In this document: piece after piece, positions 1 to 7,507 of the stretch
How positions within the stretch are numbered: position 1 is the first letter of the stretch
How the letters are laid out: each line of letters starts with the position of its first letter
From: an uncultured Prevotellaceae bacterium
GTDB lineage: Bacteria > Bacteroidota > Bacteroidia > Bacteroidales > Muribaculaceae
Assembly: GCA_900318645.1 (NCBI GenBank)
Contig: ONLH01000028.1
Span: forward strand, 62,001-126,000
Direction: 5' to 3'
Length of the DNA: 64,000 nt
Program-made: the position numbers and the translations under genes
Notes under the pieces: model-generated
Databases searched by the model: none
What the model was told of the DNA's origin: nothing
Seen by the model: only the letters and a program-made list of their open reading frames with translations

Positions 1-2
1 TT

Positions 3-197
3 GACACCGAGGGCAACCGCATCGGATACATCAACACCGATGGAACGGTACGCGACGGTGAAAGCAATGTGCTGGGTTACATCAGCATCAACGACGGTAA
101 AGTGAGCAATGCCGAAAAACAGACCATCGGATTCGCACGCGGTGTCCGAGTGGACTGGATTGCCTGCTATTTTTTCTTCCACTTCTTTGATAAATAA
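3..197 (+). CDS. C-terminal fragment of a repeat-containing protein of unknown function
   Basis: The window opens inside a reading frame that runs 64 codons to a TAA at 195-197. The translation contains glycine-rich turns in a repeating pattern (GNRIGYINTDG, then NVLGYISINDG), which suggests short beta-repeats like those of envelope or adhesin-like proteins. It ends in an aromatic-rich tail (YFFFHFFDK). The start and any signal peptide lie outside the window. No function can be assigned; it is called coding because of the clean frame, the repeat periodicity and a following intergenic stretch. Confidence 0.6.
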   Translation, partial: DTEGNRIGYINTDGTVRDGESNVLGYISINDGKVSNAEKQTIGFARGVRVDWIACYFFFHFFDK

Positions 198-244
198 GGC
201 GTTAGGATTTAGGTGTTAGGCTTTAGGCTTGCTACTGACTATCA

Positions 245-1357
245 ATGAAAAGAATCATTTTGACACTGGCTATTGCGCTGCTGGCAGCGGGTAGCCTTTT
301 TGCTCAACTGCCACCTGATTCGGTGTTGCGCCGGTATGCAGCCGGCATGCTCATGGTGGGATTCAAGGGCGATAGCGTGACCGAGGATTGTGACGCAGCA
401 CGCTATGTGCGCGACCTCCATGTGGGGGCTATCGTGCTGTTTGACATCGACGTGACGGGCGATGCCACTCTAGGTTCCCGCAATATCACTAGCAAGGAGC
501 GGTTGACGTGCATGACCGCACAACTGCAGGCGTGGGCCGACTATCCCCTACTCATCGCCACCGATCAAGAAGGAGGCAAGGTCGCCCGCCTCAAGCCGCA
601 ATACGGTTTCTTACCAACGGTGACCGCCGAGTACCTGGGCACTGTCGATAACGAGGATACGACACGCTACTATGCGTCACGGCTAGCCCGCGAGATGAAC
701 GAGAGCGGCGTGAATGTCAACCTGGCGCCTGTAGTCGATGTACTGAACCATGATTGTGCTGCCGTGGGGCATTACCTGCGCTGTTTCTCGGTTGATCCAC
801 AAGTCATTGCCCGCCATGCAAGCTGGTTTATTGACGAGTGCCACAGTCAGGGTGTGTTGTGCACCTTAAAGCACTTCCCGGGCCATGGCAATGCCATTGA
901 CGACTCACACTATGGCTTTGTCGATGTGACCAATGGCTGGACACCGGTGGAACTGGAGCCCTTCAAGGCACTCATTGATGCTGGCAAGGCCGACCTCATC
1001 ATGACGGCCCATCTGTTCAACCGCAACATTGACGATGAGTATCCCGCGACTCTGTCCAAAAAGACGCTCACCGACCTGCTGCGCAACGAGATGGGCTATG
1101 ATGGCGTGATTGTGACCGATGACCTGTACATGCAGGCCATCCGCAACAACTACAGCATTCCCACGGCACTGGAACTGGCGATCAACGCCGGGGCCGACCT
1201 CATCTGCGTGGGCAACAACATCAGCACTGGCTTTGAAGCCGATCGCCCCTTTAAACTAGTGGATATGATTGTGACCTCGGTCAAGGAGGGCCGCATCCCT
1301 TGGTCAAAGCTCCAGGAATCCCATGAGAGAATCATGAAACTAAACGTAAAAAAATAA
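245..1357 (+). CDS. nagZ: Exported beta-N-acetylhexosaminidase, GH3 family (NagZ-like)
   Basis: This 370-residue protein has a hydrophobic signal peptide (residues 1-20, cleavage near LFA-Q) followed by a single GH3 catalytic barrel. The NagZ hallmark KHFPGHG...DSH occurs near residues 209-222; in this family the loop His acts as the general acid/base. The Asp of VTDDL (near residue 283) is the expected nucleophile. Length fits single-domain NagZ rather than the two-domain beta-glucosidase type. NagZ enzymes remove GlcNAc from muropeptides. The E. coli enzyme is cytoplasmic, so the leader suggests a periplasmic role here. It is followed after 6 bp by an LD-carboxypeptidase-like gene, which supports peptidoglycan turnover. 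The exact substrate is inferred. Confidence 0.87.
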   Translation: MKRIILTLAIALLAAGSLFAQLPPDSVLRRYAAGMLMVGFKGDSVTEDCDAARYVRDLHVGAIVLFDIDVTGDATLGSRNITSKERLTCMTAQLQAWADYPLLIATDQEGGKVARLKPQYGFLPTVTAEYLGTVDNEDTTRYYASRLAREMNESGVNVNLAPVVDVLNHDCAAVGHYLRCFSVDPQVIARHASWFIDECHSQGVLCTLKHFPGHGNAIDDSHYGFVDVTNGWTPVELEPFKALIDAGKADLIMTAHLFNRNIDDEYPATLSKKTLTDLLRNEMGYDGVIVTDDLYMQAIRNNYSIPTALELAINAGADLICVGNNISTGFEADRPFKLVDMIVTSVKEGRIPWSKLQESHERIMKLNVKK

Positions 1358-1363
1358 AACAAT

Positions 1364-2407
1364 ATGAAACATCTTATTATCATCACTGCCATTGCATTAC
1401 TGACATGTGTGACCGGTATCGCTGCCGACAAGTCACCGCAACGCCACAAGCCACATAGACAGTTCCGGGCTCCTGCTGCCCTCACGATGCCCGACGCCCT
1501 CAAAGCTGGGGACAAAATCGCCATCATCTCGCCGGCCAGCACACCAGGAGACCAGAATCCCGAAAAGGCTGCTGCTACGCTGCGAGCCTGGGGCTTTGAA
1601 CCCGTCATCGGCAGACAAGTGTTGACCAAGTATCACATGTACGCCGGTACCATCAGGGAACGCTGCTCCGATCTGCTCTGGGCGCTCAACGACCCTGATA
1701 TCAAGGCCATCGTGTGTACCCGTGGCGGCTACGGCTCAGCAATGCTGCTTGACCCGATGACACACGAGGACTTCAAGCGCAATCCCAAATGGATTGTGGG
1801 CTATAGCGACATTACCGCCTTACACAGCGCGATGGTGTGCAGTGGTGTGATGAGCATTCACGCCAACATGGGCGGTGCCTTGGGCGAACGTGGTGCCAAT
1901 GACAGCATCAATCTGATGTTGCGTGACGTACTGATGGGCAAAATGCCTAGCTACACGGTTCCCGCACATCCCCTTAACAAGATGGGCAAGGCACATGGTA
2001 TCGTCATCGGAGGTAACATGGCGGTGTTCACTAACATCGGAGGCAGCCGCGCATGGGACTTCCTGGACCGCGACAACATCCGCGGCAAGGACATCATCCT
2101 CTTCTTTGAAGACGTGAGCGAGAACATGCCGCGTGTCAACAGCATGTTGCAACAGTTACGGCTAAAGGGCGTGCTTGACCATGTCAAGGGCATCATCGTG
2201 GGTCGTTTCACCGAATATGAGCCCCGCGACGGCTATACCGACATGAACGAGATGCTGAGCGAGACCTTGAATAAGTACAACATCCCCGTGTGCTACGATT
2301 TCCCCGCCAGCCACGACGAGAGTTGGAACTATCCGTTGATAGAGGGCGCTCCAGCAACACTCGAAGTCACTCCTGGAGGTGTGACCTTGCAGTTTGATAA
2401 AAAATGA
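1364..2407 (+). CDS. Exported LD-carboxypeptidase, peptidase family S66 (LdcA/MccF)
   Basis: This protein has 347 residues with a signal peptide (residues 1-20) before the S66 fold. The nucleophile Ser is expected in GYSDIT (near residue 147), preceded by the family's CTRGGYGS block. The Glu of FFEDVSE and the His of PASHDES fit the Ser-Glu-His triad of LdcA. LdcA removes the terminal D-Ala from tetrapeptide stems; MccF relatives cleave microcin C. The close link to the NagZ-like gene favours muropeptide processing. The leader predicts a periplasmic location, unlike cytoplasmic E. coli LdcA. It probably shares a transcript with the gene before it and the one after it. Confidence 0.87.
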   Translation: MKHLIIITAIALLTCVTGIAADKSPQRHKPHRQFRAPAALTMPDALKAGDKIAIISPASTPGDQNPEKAAATLRAWGFEPVIGRQVLTKYHMYAGTIRERCSDLLWALNDPDIKAIVCTRGGYGSAMLLDPMTHEDFKRNPKWIVGYSDITALHSAMVCSGVMSIHANMGGALGERGANDSINLMLRDVLMGKMPSYTVPAHPLNKMGKAHGIVIGGNMAVFTNIGGSRAWDFLDRDNIRGKDIILFFEDVSENMPRVNSMLQQLRLKGVLDHVKGIIVGRFTEYEPRDGYTDMNEMLSETLNKYNIPVCYDFPASHDESWNYPLIEGAPATLEVTPGGVTLQFDKK

Positions 2408-2435
2408 CGTCCTTCATAACCCCATAGAGTCCGTT

Positions 2436-3002
2436 ATGTCTTTAAATCCTTTAAAGTCAATGACTAGAAAAGATAAATTCTTGTTGCTGGCCATCATTGT
2501 GGTGCTAGCGCTCGTCATAGCTCATGCCATCTTTTCGATGGACGTGGTGCGGCACGGACGCAAAATTATTTCGCGCGTTGAGCTCAAGAACCTTGACCCA
2601 GCCAACAATGGCATCAACATCGAGGTGACCGAACCGTGGTATAACCCAAAGAAGGAGATGGTATTCAATGTCATGGAACCTGATGAACGGGACTTTGACC
2701 GCATTGACGTCACTCGTTGCCTATTGCAATGCGCTCAAGAGTTGGGTGACCGTGATTTCTCACGCATCTACATCTGCAATAAGGGCAACCGACTGTACTA
2801 TATCAATGCTGTTGACTTCAAGAAATTGGGTGAGCAATACCAGAATGGAGAGGCGATAAATAACCTGAGCCTGTATGTGAAGTTGCCCCAGGTGACTTAT
2901 ACGCTCAACGACAGCCTGGCATTTCCTCAACACGAAGGTCTGTTAAGTAGCGTCTCTGACGCCCAGGACTGGAATACAATGATGTCCAACCTGCTTAGGT
3001 AA
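2436..3002 (+). CDS. Small membrane-anchored protein of unknown function
   Basis: The frame is open from a TTG at 2394, but that start lies inside the previous gene. ATG 2436 or ATG 2460 (MTRKDKFLLL) is more plausible. The product of about 180-190 residues has one N-terminal membrane helix (LLLAIIVVLALVIAHAIF) and a soluble domain that should face the periplasm. The soluble part is rich in charged residues and predicted beta strands; no motif was recognised. It lies 28 bp after the LD-carboxypeptidase on the same strand and may belong to that peptidoglycan cassette. The link is by position only. Confidence 0.7.
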   Translation: MSLNPLKSMTRKDKFLLLAIIVVLALVIAHAIFSMDVVRHGRKIISRVELKNLDPANNGINIEVTEPWYNPKKEMVFNVMEPDERDFDRIDVTRCLLQCAQELGDRDFSRIYICNKGNRLYYINAVDFKKLGEQYQNGEAINNLSLYVKLPQVTYTLNDSLAFPQHEGLLSSVSDAQDWNTMMSNLLR

Positions 3003-3007
3003 TTTAA

Positions 3008-3167
3008 CGTGAGTTCGACGAAAATAAGTTGCTGATACTCAACTCCTCCCCTAAGATAGGGGAGGTGCCCGTTAGGGCGGAGGAGTATGATTTACCCTCG
3101 AATCACTTCTTCTTGGGACATCAACGCCCCGCACTGATTGACAATCAATAATTTCATCGAACTCACG
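3008..3167. repeat. MITE-like repeat, family 1, copy A
   Basis: An element of about 160 bp is bounded by inverted ends: GTGAGTTCGA at 3009 and TCGAACTCAC ending at 3166. The same outer sequence AATTTAA occurs on both sides (3001-3007 and 3171-3177), as a target duplication would. The interior has a CTCCTCCCC...GGGGAGG hairpin. Related copies lie at 9749, 9891 and 18935. It has no coding capacity. Confidence 0.75.
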
Positions 3168-3195
3168 GGAATTTAATATCTTTGAAAACTAAACA

Positions 3196-3233
3196 ATACC
3201 GCCGCTCGACAGTACATTGTCGAGCGGCGGTAT
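3196..3233 (-). terminator. Terminator of the FadL-like gene
   Basis: A perfect 16-bp stem (ATACCGCCGCTCGACA and its complement, 6-nt loop) lies 27 bp beyond the stop of the minus-strand porin gene. On that strand it is followed by a moderately T-rich stretch (TTGTTTAGTTTTC). It also faces the end of the plus-strand gene at 3002 and could stop both transcripts. Confidence 0.8.
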
Positions 3234-3259
3234 CGTTCTAATGGTTTGTCTTTGCTGTG

Positions 3260-4723
3260 TTAGAACTTGAAGTCAATACCGGCACCGAATACCTTGTTGG
3301 TGCGGCTGTAGGTGTCCTTACCTGGCAGCGTAGTATTGAAGTAATTCTGCTCGTTACGATCATAGTCCTTGTAAGTGGTCCAGAAGTAGCCCACGTTGAC
3401 CTTTATCTTCTCGGTCACGTTGACAGCACCACCGAAACCGATGGAGTAGCTGTCGCAGGAGAAGGAGGTGTGGGTCTGGTAAGCGTCGCTCAAGCCGTAG
3501 TCGGTGTTCTGGAAACCGCCGCTCACGGTGAACATCTTGTTGATGTCCCACTCCACGCCGGCCAGTACCTCATGGGTACCGTGTTTGAGAGCCTTCTGCT
3601 TGTCGTGGGCCATCTCGGCATGCTTGTCGTCATAGTAGTGATACTCGACGGTGGCACGCAGCTTATTGGGGATGAACTCATAGCCCAGGGCAGTATAGAG
3701 CACTGCGGGCAGGTCGTTGGGCGTGTTCACGCCATGCTTGTAGTCGGCAAGGGCTGACTCAAATGCGGCGGGCTCGGCCGTAGCGGTCTTAGTGTCGTTC
3801 TCAATGCTGAGGTTGGTCTTGAACTCATACTTGGCAGCCAGGGTGAAGCCCTTCCACACGAAGTCCAGGCCGATGATGGGGGTCACGCCCCAACCGGTCT
3901 GAGAGCAGTTCAAGTCGATGTTGGCCATCTCGCCCTTATCATTGACCATCGTACCCAGCACGGGAGCCAGGGCGGGATAGGAAACGGCTATCTGCTGAAC
4001 GGCAGTTGCCATCTCGGGCTTGGGCATCACTTTTACAAAGCCGGTATAGTTACCGTCAAAGTAGTTCATACGAACTCCAGCATAGGCACTCAGCCAGTCA
4101 AGAGGCTTGTAGGTAGCACCCAGTTGCAGGCCGTAGATGTACTGGCGGCCCTTCATCGACGAGTTGATGTCATACTTGTCGGCGGTCAACGGCAGCAAGT
4201 CTGCAATGCGCGGGTCAGCCAGGATGGGGGCCGTAGCGGGATTGTCGGCAAGGGTCTTCTTCAGGCCAGCCGTCTGAGCGTAGATACCAGCCATGATGCT
4301 AGCATCAAACACGGGCAGACCATTGTCAAAAGAGCACTTGCCACCGCCACCGGTGAAGCCGAAGAAACCCGAGAACGTCCAGCGATCCTTCTTGTAGGCA
4401 CCGTAAAGTGACGGAATAACGGGAGCCGAAGCCTTGCCCTTGTACAGACGGGTGTGGTCAGCCTCAGGGAAGAGATCAAACGTTGTGAGGGCATTGCGAG
4501 ACTGGGTTGCGCTCTGGATGTTGAGCGACAAGGTCCATCCGTCATGGTCCATAAATGCCAAGCCGGCGGGGTTGGTATAAACAGCGTCAATCTCGTGGCT
4601 GGCACCACGGGCCATCATGCGCATGAAAGCGATGTGCTGGTTGGTGTTATGGAGCAGTCCACCGGCAAGGGCCGACATGCTGACTGCTGCGAGAGAGAGT
4701 ACTAATGTTGTAATTCTTTTCAT
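3260..4723 (-). CDS. OmpP1/FadL/TodX-family outer membrane protein
   Basis: This protein has about 487 residues. The start chosen is the ATG at 4723 (MKRITTLVL), three codons inside the longest frame, because it gives a compact signal peptide ending at ALAG. The early NPAGLA motif and alternating aromatic strands ending in a terminal Phe (GAGIDFKF) are typical of the FadL/OmpP1 barrel, whose N-terminal plug admits hydrophobic substrates across the outer membrane. In Bacteroidota these are often labelled hemin receptor or aromatic hydrocarbon transporters; the substrate here is unknown. The gene stands alone with its own terminator and a long upstream region. Confidence 0.85.
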   Translation of the reverse strand: MKRITTLVLSLAAVSMSALAGGLLHNTNQHIAFMRMMARGASHEIDAVYTNPAGLAFMDHDGWTLSLNIQSATQSRNALTTFDLFPEADHTRLYKGKASAPVIPSLYGAYKKDRWTFSGFFGFTGGGGKCSFDNGLPVFDASIMAGIYAQTAGLKKTLADNPATAPILADPRIADLLPLTADKYDINSSMKGRQYIYGLQLGATYKPLDWLSAYAGVRMNYFDGNYTGFVKVMPKPEMATAVQQIAVSYPALAPVLGTMVNDKGEMANIDLNCSQTGWGVTPIIGLDFVWKGFTLAAKYEFKTNLSIENDTKTATAEPAAFESALADYKHGVNTPNDLPAVLYTALGYEFIPNKLRATVEYHYYDDKHAEMAHDKQKALKHGTHEVLAGVEWDINKMFTVSGGFQNTDYGLSDAYQTHTSFSCDSYSIGFGGAVNVTEKIKVNVGYFWTTYKDYDRNEQNYFNTTLPGKDTYSRTNKVFGAGIDFKF

Positions 4724-5040
4724 TGCTATCACATTTATATATTATAGAATAAACCTGAAGTGGAGATTTTTTCTTTTAGGACAACAAAATTACTGCTATC
4801 ACGCATAATAGTGGGCAAAATGTCCAAAAAAATGGCCTTTTTACCCCATATCACCACATTATTACATTTTTTAACAGCCCCAAACTGTTAAAATCGCAGG
4901 AAAAAACAAAAAACAGGCTTCCCATATCCCTTCCTTATATCAATAGTTACATAACAACCACTCACAACGTCCTCATATCATTTTGTTTCTCCAAAACTAA
5001 CATTCTTAATGGCCTATTCTAGACAACACACAAGGGCAAA

Positions 5041-5094
5041 AGAAAAAAAGAAATACAAATCATTGATTAACAACCAATAGATCTGTATTTCTTG
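5041..5094 (-). terminator. Terminator of pyrH
   Basis: On the minus strand the arms AGAAATACAGATC and GATTTGTATTTCT form a long stem followed by TTTTTTTCTTTT, a typical intrinsic terminator. It lies about 90 bp past the pyrH stop, beyond the 5103-5184 repeat. Confidence 0.75.
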
Positions 5095-5102
5095 TTGTTT
5101 AA

Positions 5103-5184
5103 AACTCTTAGCGGCTTTGCGCCTTAGCGTGAGGCCAGTAAGGCGGATGCCTCTCTAAACGCTAAACTGCGAGCGCAGCGAGCA
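5103..5184. repeat. Dispersed 3'-end repeat, family 3
   Basis: This stretch contains CTTAGCGGCTTTGCGCC, CTTAGCGTGAGGC and the near-palindrome GCGAGCGCAGCGAGC immediately after the pyrH stop. Related segments follow the Ig-like lipoprotein (9611), precede tRNA-Leu (10143) and overlap the end of lgt (39357). It is non-coding. Confidence 0.6.
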
Positions 5185-5898
5185 TTACAGGGTGACGACG
5201 GTGCCGATGGGCTCGCCAGCCATGACCTTCTTGAGGTTGCCGTACACGTCCATGTTGAAGACGTGGATGGGCAGCTTATTGTCGCGGGCCATCACAGTGG
5301 CGGTCATGTCCATGACCTTGAGGCCGCGGTTGTAAATCTCATCGTAGGTGATGCGGTCAAACTTGGTAGCCGTGGAATCCTTCTCGGGATCGGCGGTGTA
5401 GATGCCGTCCACGCGGGTACCCTTGAGCATGACATCGGCCTCGACCTCGATGGCACGCAGCGTGCTGCCCGTGTCGGTGGTGAAGAAGGGACTGCCCGTG
5501 CCACAGGAGCAGATGGCGACCTTGCCGGCCTGCATGGCGTCGATGGCGCGCCACTTGCTGTAAGGCTCACCGATGGGGAACATGCCGATGGCGGTGAATA
5601 CCTGAGCGGGCTGGCCGATGCCCTCAAGGGCCGAAGAGAGTGCCAACGCGTTAATTACCGTGGCAAGCATACCCATCTGGTCGCCCTTGACGCGGTCAAA
5701 ACCCTGGGCGGCACCCTTGAGGCCGCGGAAGATGTTGCCGCCGCCCACGACGATGGCTACCTGCACGCCAGCGTCCACGATTTCCTTGATTTGGGTGGCA
5801 TAGTCTGCCACACGCTGCGGGTCAATGCCGCTACTCTGTTCTGCTGCCAGCGACTCGCCGCTGAGCTTGAGCAGTATGCGATGATAAATCGGTGTCAT
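5185..5898 (-). CDS. pyrH: UMP kinase
   Basis: PyrH phosphorylates UMP to UDP with ATP in the cytoplasm, the first committed kinase step to pyrimidine nucleotides. This 237-residue protein matches the bacterial amino-acid-kinase-fold hexameric enzyme: LLKLSGESL near the N-terminus binds phosphate, VVGGGNIFRG is the glycine-rich nucleotide loop, and GTGSPFFTTDT and the later DGIYTADP are characteristic. Length is normal. A terminator hairpin (5920-5953) separates it from the upstream TPR gene, so it may use its own weak promoter or readthrough. Confidence 0.96.
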   Translation of the reverse strand: MTPIYHRILLKLSGESLAAEQSSGIDPQRVADYATQIKEIVDAGVQVAIVVGGGNIFRGLKGAAQGFDRVKGDQMGMLATVINALALSSALEGIGQPAQVFTAIGMFPIGEPYSKWRAIDAMQAGKVAICSCGTGSPFFTTDTGSTLRAIEVEADVMLKGTRVDGIYTADPEKDSTATKFDRITYDEIYNRGLKVMDMTATVMARDNKLPIHVFNMDVYGNLKKVMAGEPIGTVVTL

Positions 5899-5919
5899 AG
5901 TTTTTTAGAAAATAAAAAA

Positions 5920-5953
5920 CAAGGTTGGAAAAACGACGTTTTTACCAACCTTG
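5920..5953 (-). terminator. Terminator between the TPR gene and pyrH
   Basis: CAAGGTTGG (920-928) pairs with CCAACCTTG (945-953). On the minus strand the stem is followed by TTTTTTATTTTC. It lies just after the TPR stop and only 22 bp ahead of the pyrH start, so it may act as a partial terminator controlling readthrough. Confidence 0.75.
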
Positions 5954-5977
5954 TCACTGATAACATTATGAATTAAG

Positions 5978-6658
5978 TTACTTTCCGGCAAGTGCATTAG
6001 CACGTTCCAGATACTTGTCAACGTCAAACCTGTACTGCTGAGCGTAGAGCATGTACTTGTCCTTGATCTCCTGATAGATGGCAGCCTCCTCGGCATACTT
6101 CTTCTGCTCATGGAGCACGGTAGCCTTCTTGATCATGAAGGCGGGAGCATAAAGCTCGTTGCCATTAGCCATGCTGATGGCTTGGTCATAGGCGCTCATA
6201 GCCTTGTCGAGCTTCTTGAGGTTCACGTAGCAGTCACCGAGCAGCGACTTGCTGGCGGGACCGATGAGGTTACCTTCGGCGCTGTAGTCCTCGAGGTGCT
6301 TAACAGCCTTCTCGTATTCACCTTTCTGATACAGCAGGATAGCTGCGTTGAGGTGGGCGCGCTCGCCGGTCTTGTTGCTGAACTCGGCAGCCACTTTCTC
6401 GTAGTCTTTCAAAGCATTTTCCTCGTCACCCTGCAGCAACTCAATGTCTGCGTTACCGATCTGCTCCTTGGCCTTCTCCTTATTCGGGTTGTGAATGCCG
6501 TAGATGTAACCGATAGCGAGTAACGCGAGCACTGCGATAGCGATGAGTGCCCAATTGATGTACTTCTTGTTGTCTTCAATGCGTTGTGCCGCACTAGTAA
6601 GAGATTCATTCACCTCTTCAAGAGTGGTGCGGGCACCTTGATTTTGATTCTTTGCCAT
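5978..6658 (-). CDS. TPR protein with an N-terminal membrane anchor (YfgM-like)
   Basis: This 226-residue protein has a cytoplasmic N-terminus (about 45 residues), one membrane helix (WALIAIAVLALLAIGYIYGI) and an outward domain of TPR-like helical pairs (GDEENALKDYEKVAAEF, KGEYEKAVKHLEDY, LKKLDKAMSAYDQAI). The architecture resembles YfgM and related Bacteroidota proteins that act near the Sec translocon or in envelope protein handling. That role is inferred only from architecture. A TACTTTTG element (6710-6703 on the minus strand) fits a -7 promoter. Confidence 0.85.
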   Translation of the reverse strand: MAKNQNQGARTTLEEVNESLTSAAQRIEDNKKYINWALIAIAVLALLAIGYIYGIHNPNKEKAKEQIGNADIELLQGDEENALKDYEKVAAEFSNKTGERAHLNAAILLYQKGEYEKAVKHLEDYSAEGNLIGPASKSLLGDCYVNLKKLDKAMSAYDQAISMANGNELYAPAFMIKKATVLHEQKKYAEEAAIYQEIKDKYMLYAQQYRFDVDKYLERANALAGK

Positions 6659-6823
6659 TATAATATTGCGTTAATTTAATGTATTCGACAGTTTTGCGGC
6701 TGCAAAAGTAATAGTTATTCTCAACATTGAAAAGCAAAAAGGCAACATTTTTTGTTTTTTGGTCATTTTTAGTCCTCAGAATGCCCTTGAACGGCAATTA
6801 TCTAGGCACAAAAAGTCATTTTA

Positions 6824-6855
6824 TTTGCATTTTTCCACACAAAGCATTACCTTTG
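6824..6855 (+). promoter_or_regulatory. Bacteroidota-type promoter of the zinc-ribbon gene
   Basis: TTTG (6824-6827), a 20-bp spacer and TACCTTTG (6848-6855) match the Bacteroidota vegetative consensus TTTG/TAnnTTTG. The predicted start of transcription is about 20 bp ahead of ATG 6879. Confidence 0.75.
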
Positions 6856-6878
6856 CGGCTACTTCAAGCAACAAGTGT

Positions 6879-7490
6879 ATGGAACTCAAGTGCCCACAGT
6901 GCGGAAAATGGATGGCCGTATCCCAAGAGGAGCTGCTGATTCACGACTGCCAGGTCGTGTGCCCGCAGTGTCTTGCCGTGTGCCAATATGAGAACGGCGG
7001 GCTCGTTGTCAGGGATGACTCGGATGCACCTTTCAGGCACAATGCCATCGTTGACCACAGCAAGTCCGAGACCACTGCCCGATTCTGCCACAGTTGTGGC
7101 AAGAAACTGCCTGAAGGCATCAGTTTCTGCCCGTACTGCGGTGCTGACCTCAGTGCTCCCTTTGAGGCCGAAGCGCCTGCAGCCACCACACCCGTTGCTC
7201 CCACACCCGAAAAACCGCGAGAGCCGGAACCTGCAGTCCACCAAGAACGTGCCGAAGCTACTTCGCCGAAGCCACAGCCTGTAGAGTCCCGCCAGATTCC
7301 TAAACCTCAGGTAGAGAACCAGCTGCGAAACATCCCGCGCCAATACAATAGCATGCACCCTCATCTTCGTCAGCATGGCACCATGCCGAGCCGGGCATTC
7401 AAGATTATTGCTTACACGGCCATTGTGCTATTGCTCGTATTGCTCGTGCTCATCATTGTTGCGGGTTCCAACATCGAGCCGGCCATGTGA
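6879..7490 (+). CDS. Zinc-ribbon membrane protein of unknown function
   Basis: ATG 6879 is preferred over the upstream in-frame start at 6759 because it follows a consensus promoter and begins directly with a zinc ribbon (MELKCPQCGKW). The protein of about 203 residues has two Cys4 ribbons, CPQCGKW...CPQCL and CHSCGKK...CPYCGA, then a Pro/Glu-rich linker and a C-terminal membrane helix (IIAYTAIVLLLVLLVLIIVA). Such tail-anchored zinc-ribbon proteins are common in Bacteroidales, where the ribbon should face the cytoplasm. No specific partner is known. It is followed by the Ig-like lipoprotein gene 17 bp downstream, possibly co-transcribed. Confidence 0.8.
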   Translation: MELKCPQCGKWMAVSQEELLIHDCQVVCPQCLAVCQYENGGLVVRDDSDAPFRHNAIVDHSKSETTARFCHSCGKKLPEGISFCPYCGADLSAPFEAEAPAATTPVAPTPEKPREPEPAVHQERAEATSPKPQPVESRQIPKPQVENQLRNIPRQYNSMHPHLRQHGTMPSRAFKIIAYTAIVLLLVLLVLIIVAGSNIEPAM

Positions 7491-7507
7491 CACATCTTCC
7501 TTAATTA

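Larger units (their letters stand above)
4733..5184. other. Intergenic region between the FadL-like gene and pyrH
   Basis: These 450 AT-rich bases carry no credible gene. On the minus strand TAATTTTG at 4792-4785 is a possible -7 element for the porin gene, with TTTG at 4819-4816 at a slightly long spacing. The pyrH terminator lies at 5041-5094 and a dispersed 3'-end repeat at 5103-5184. Confidence 0.6.
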
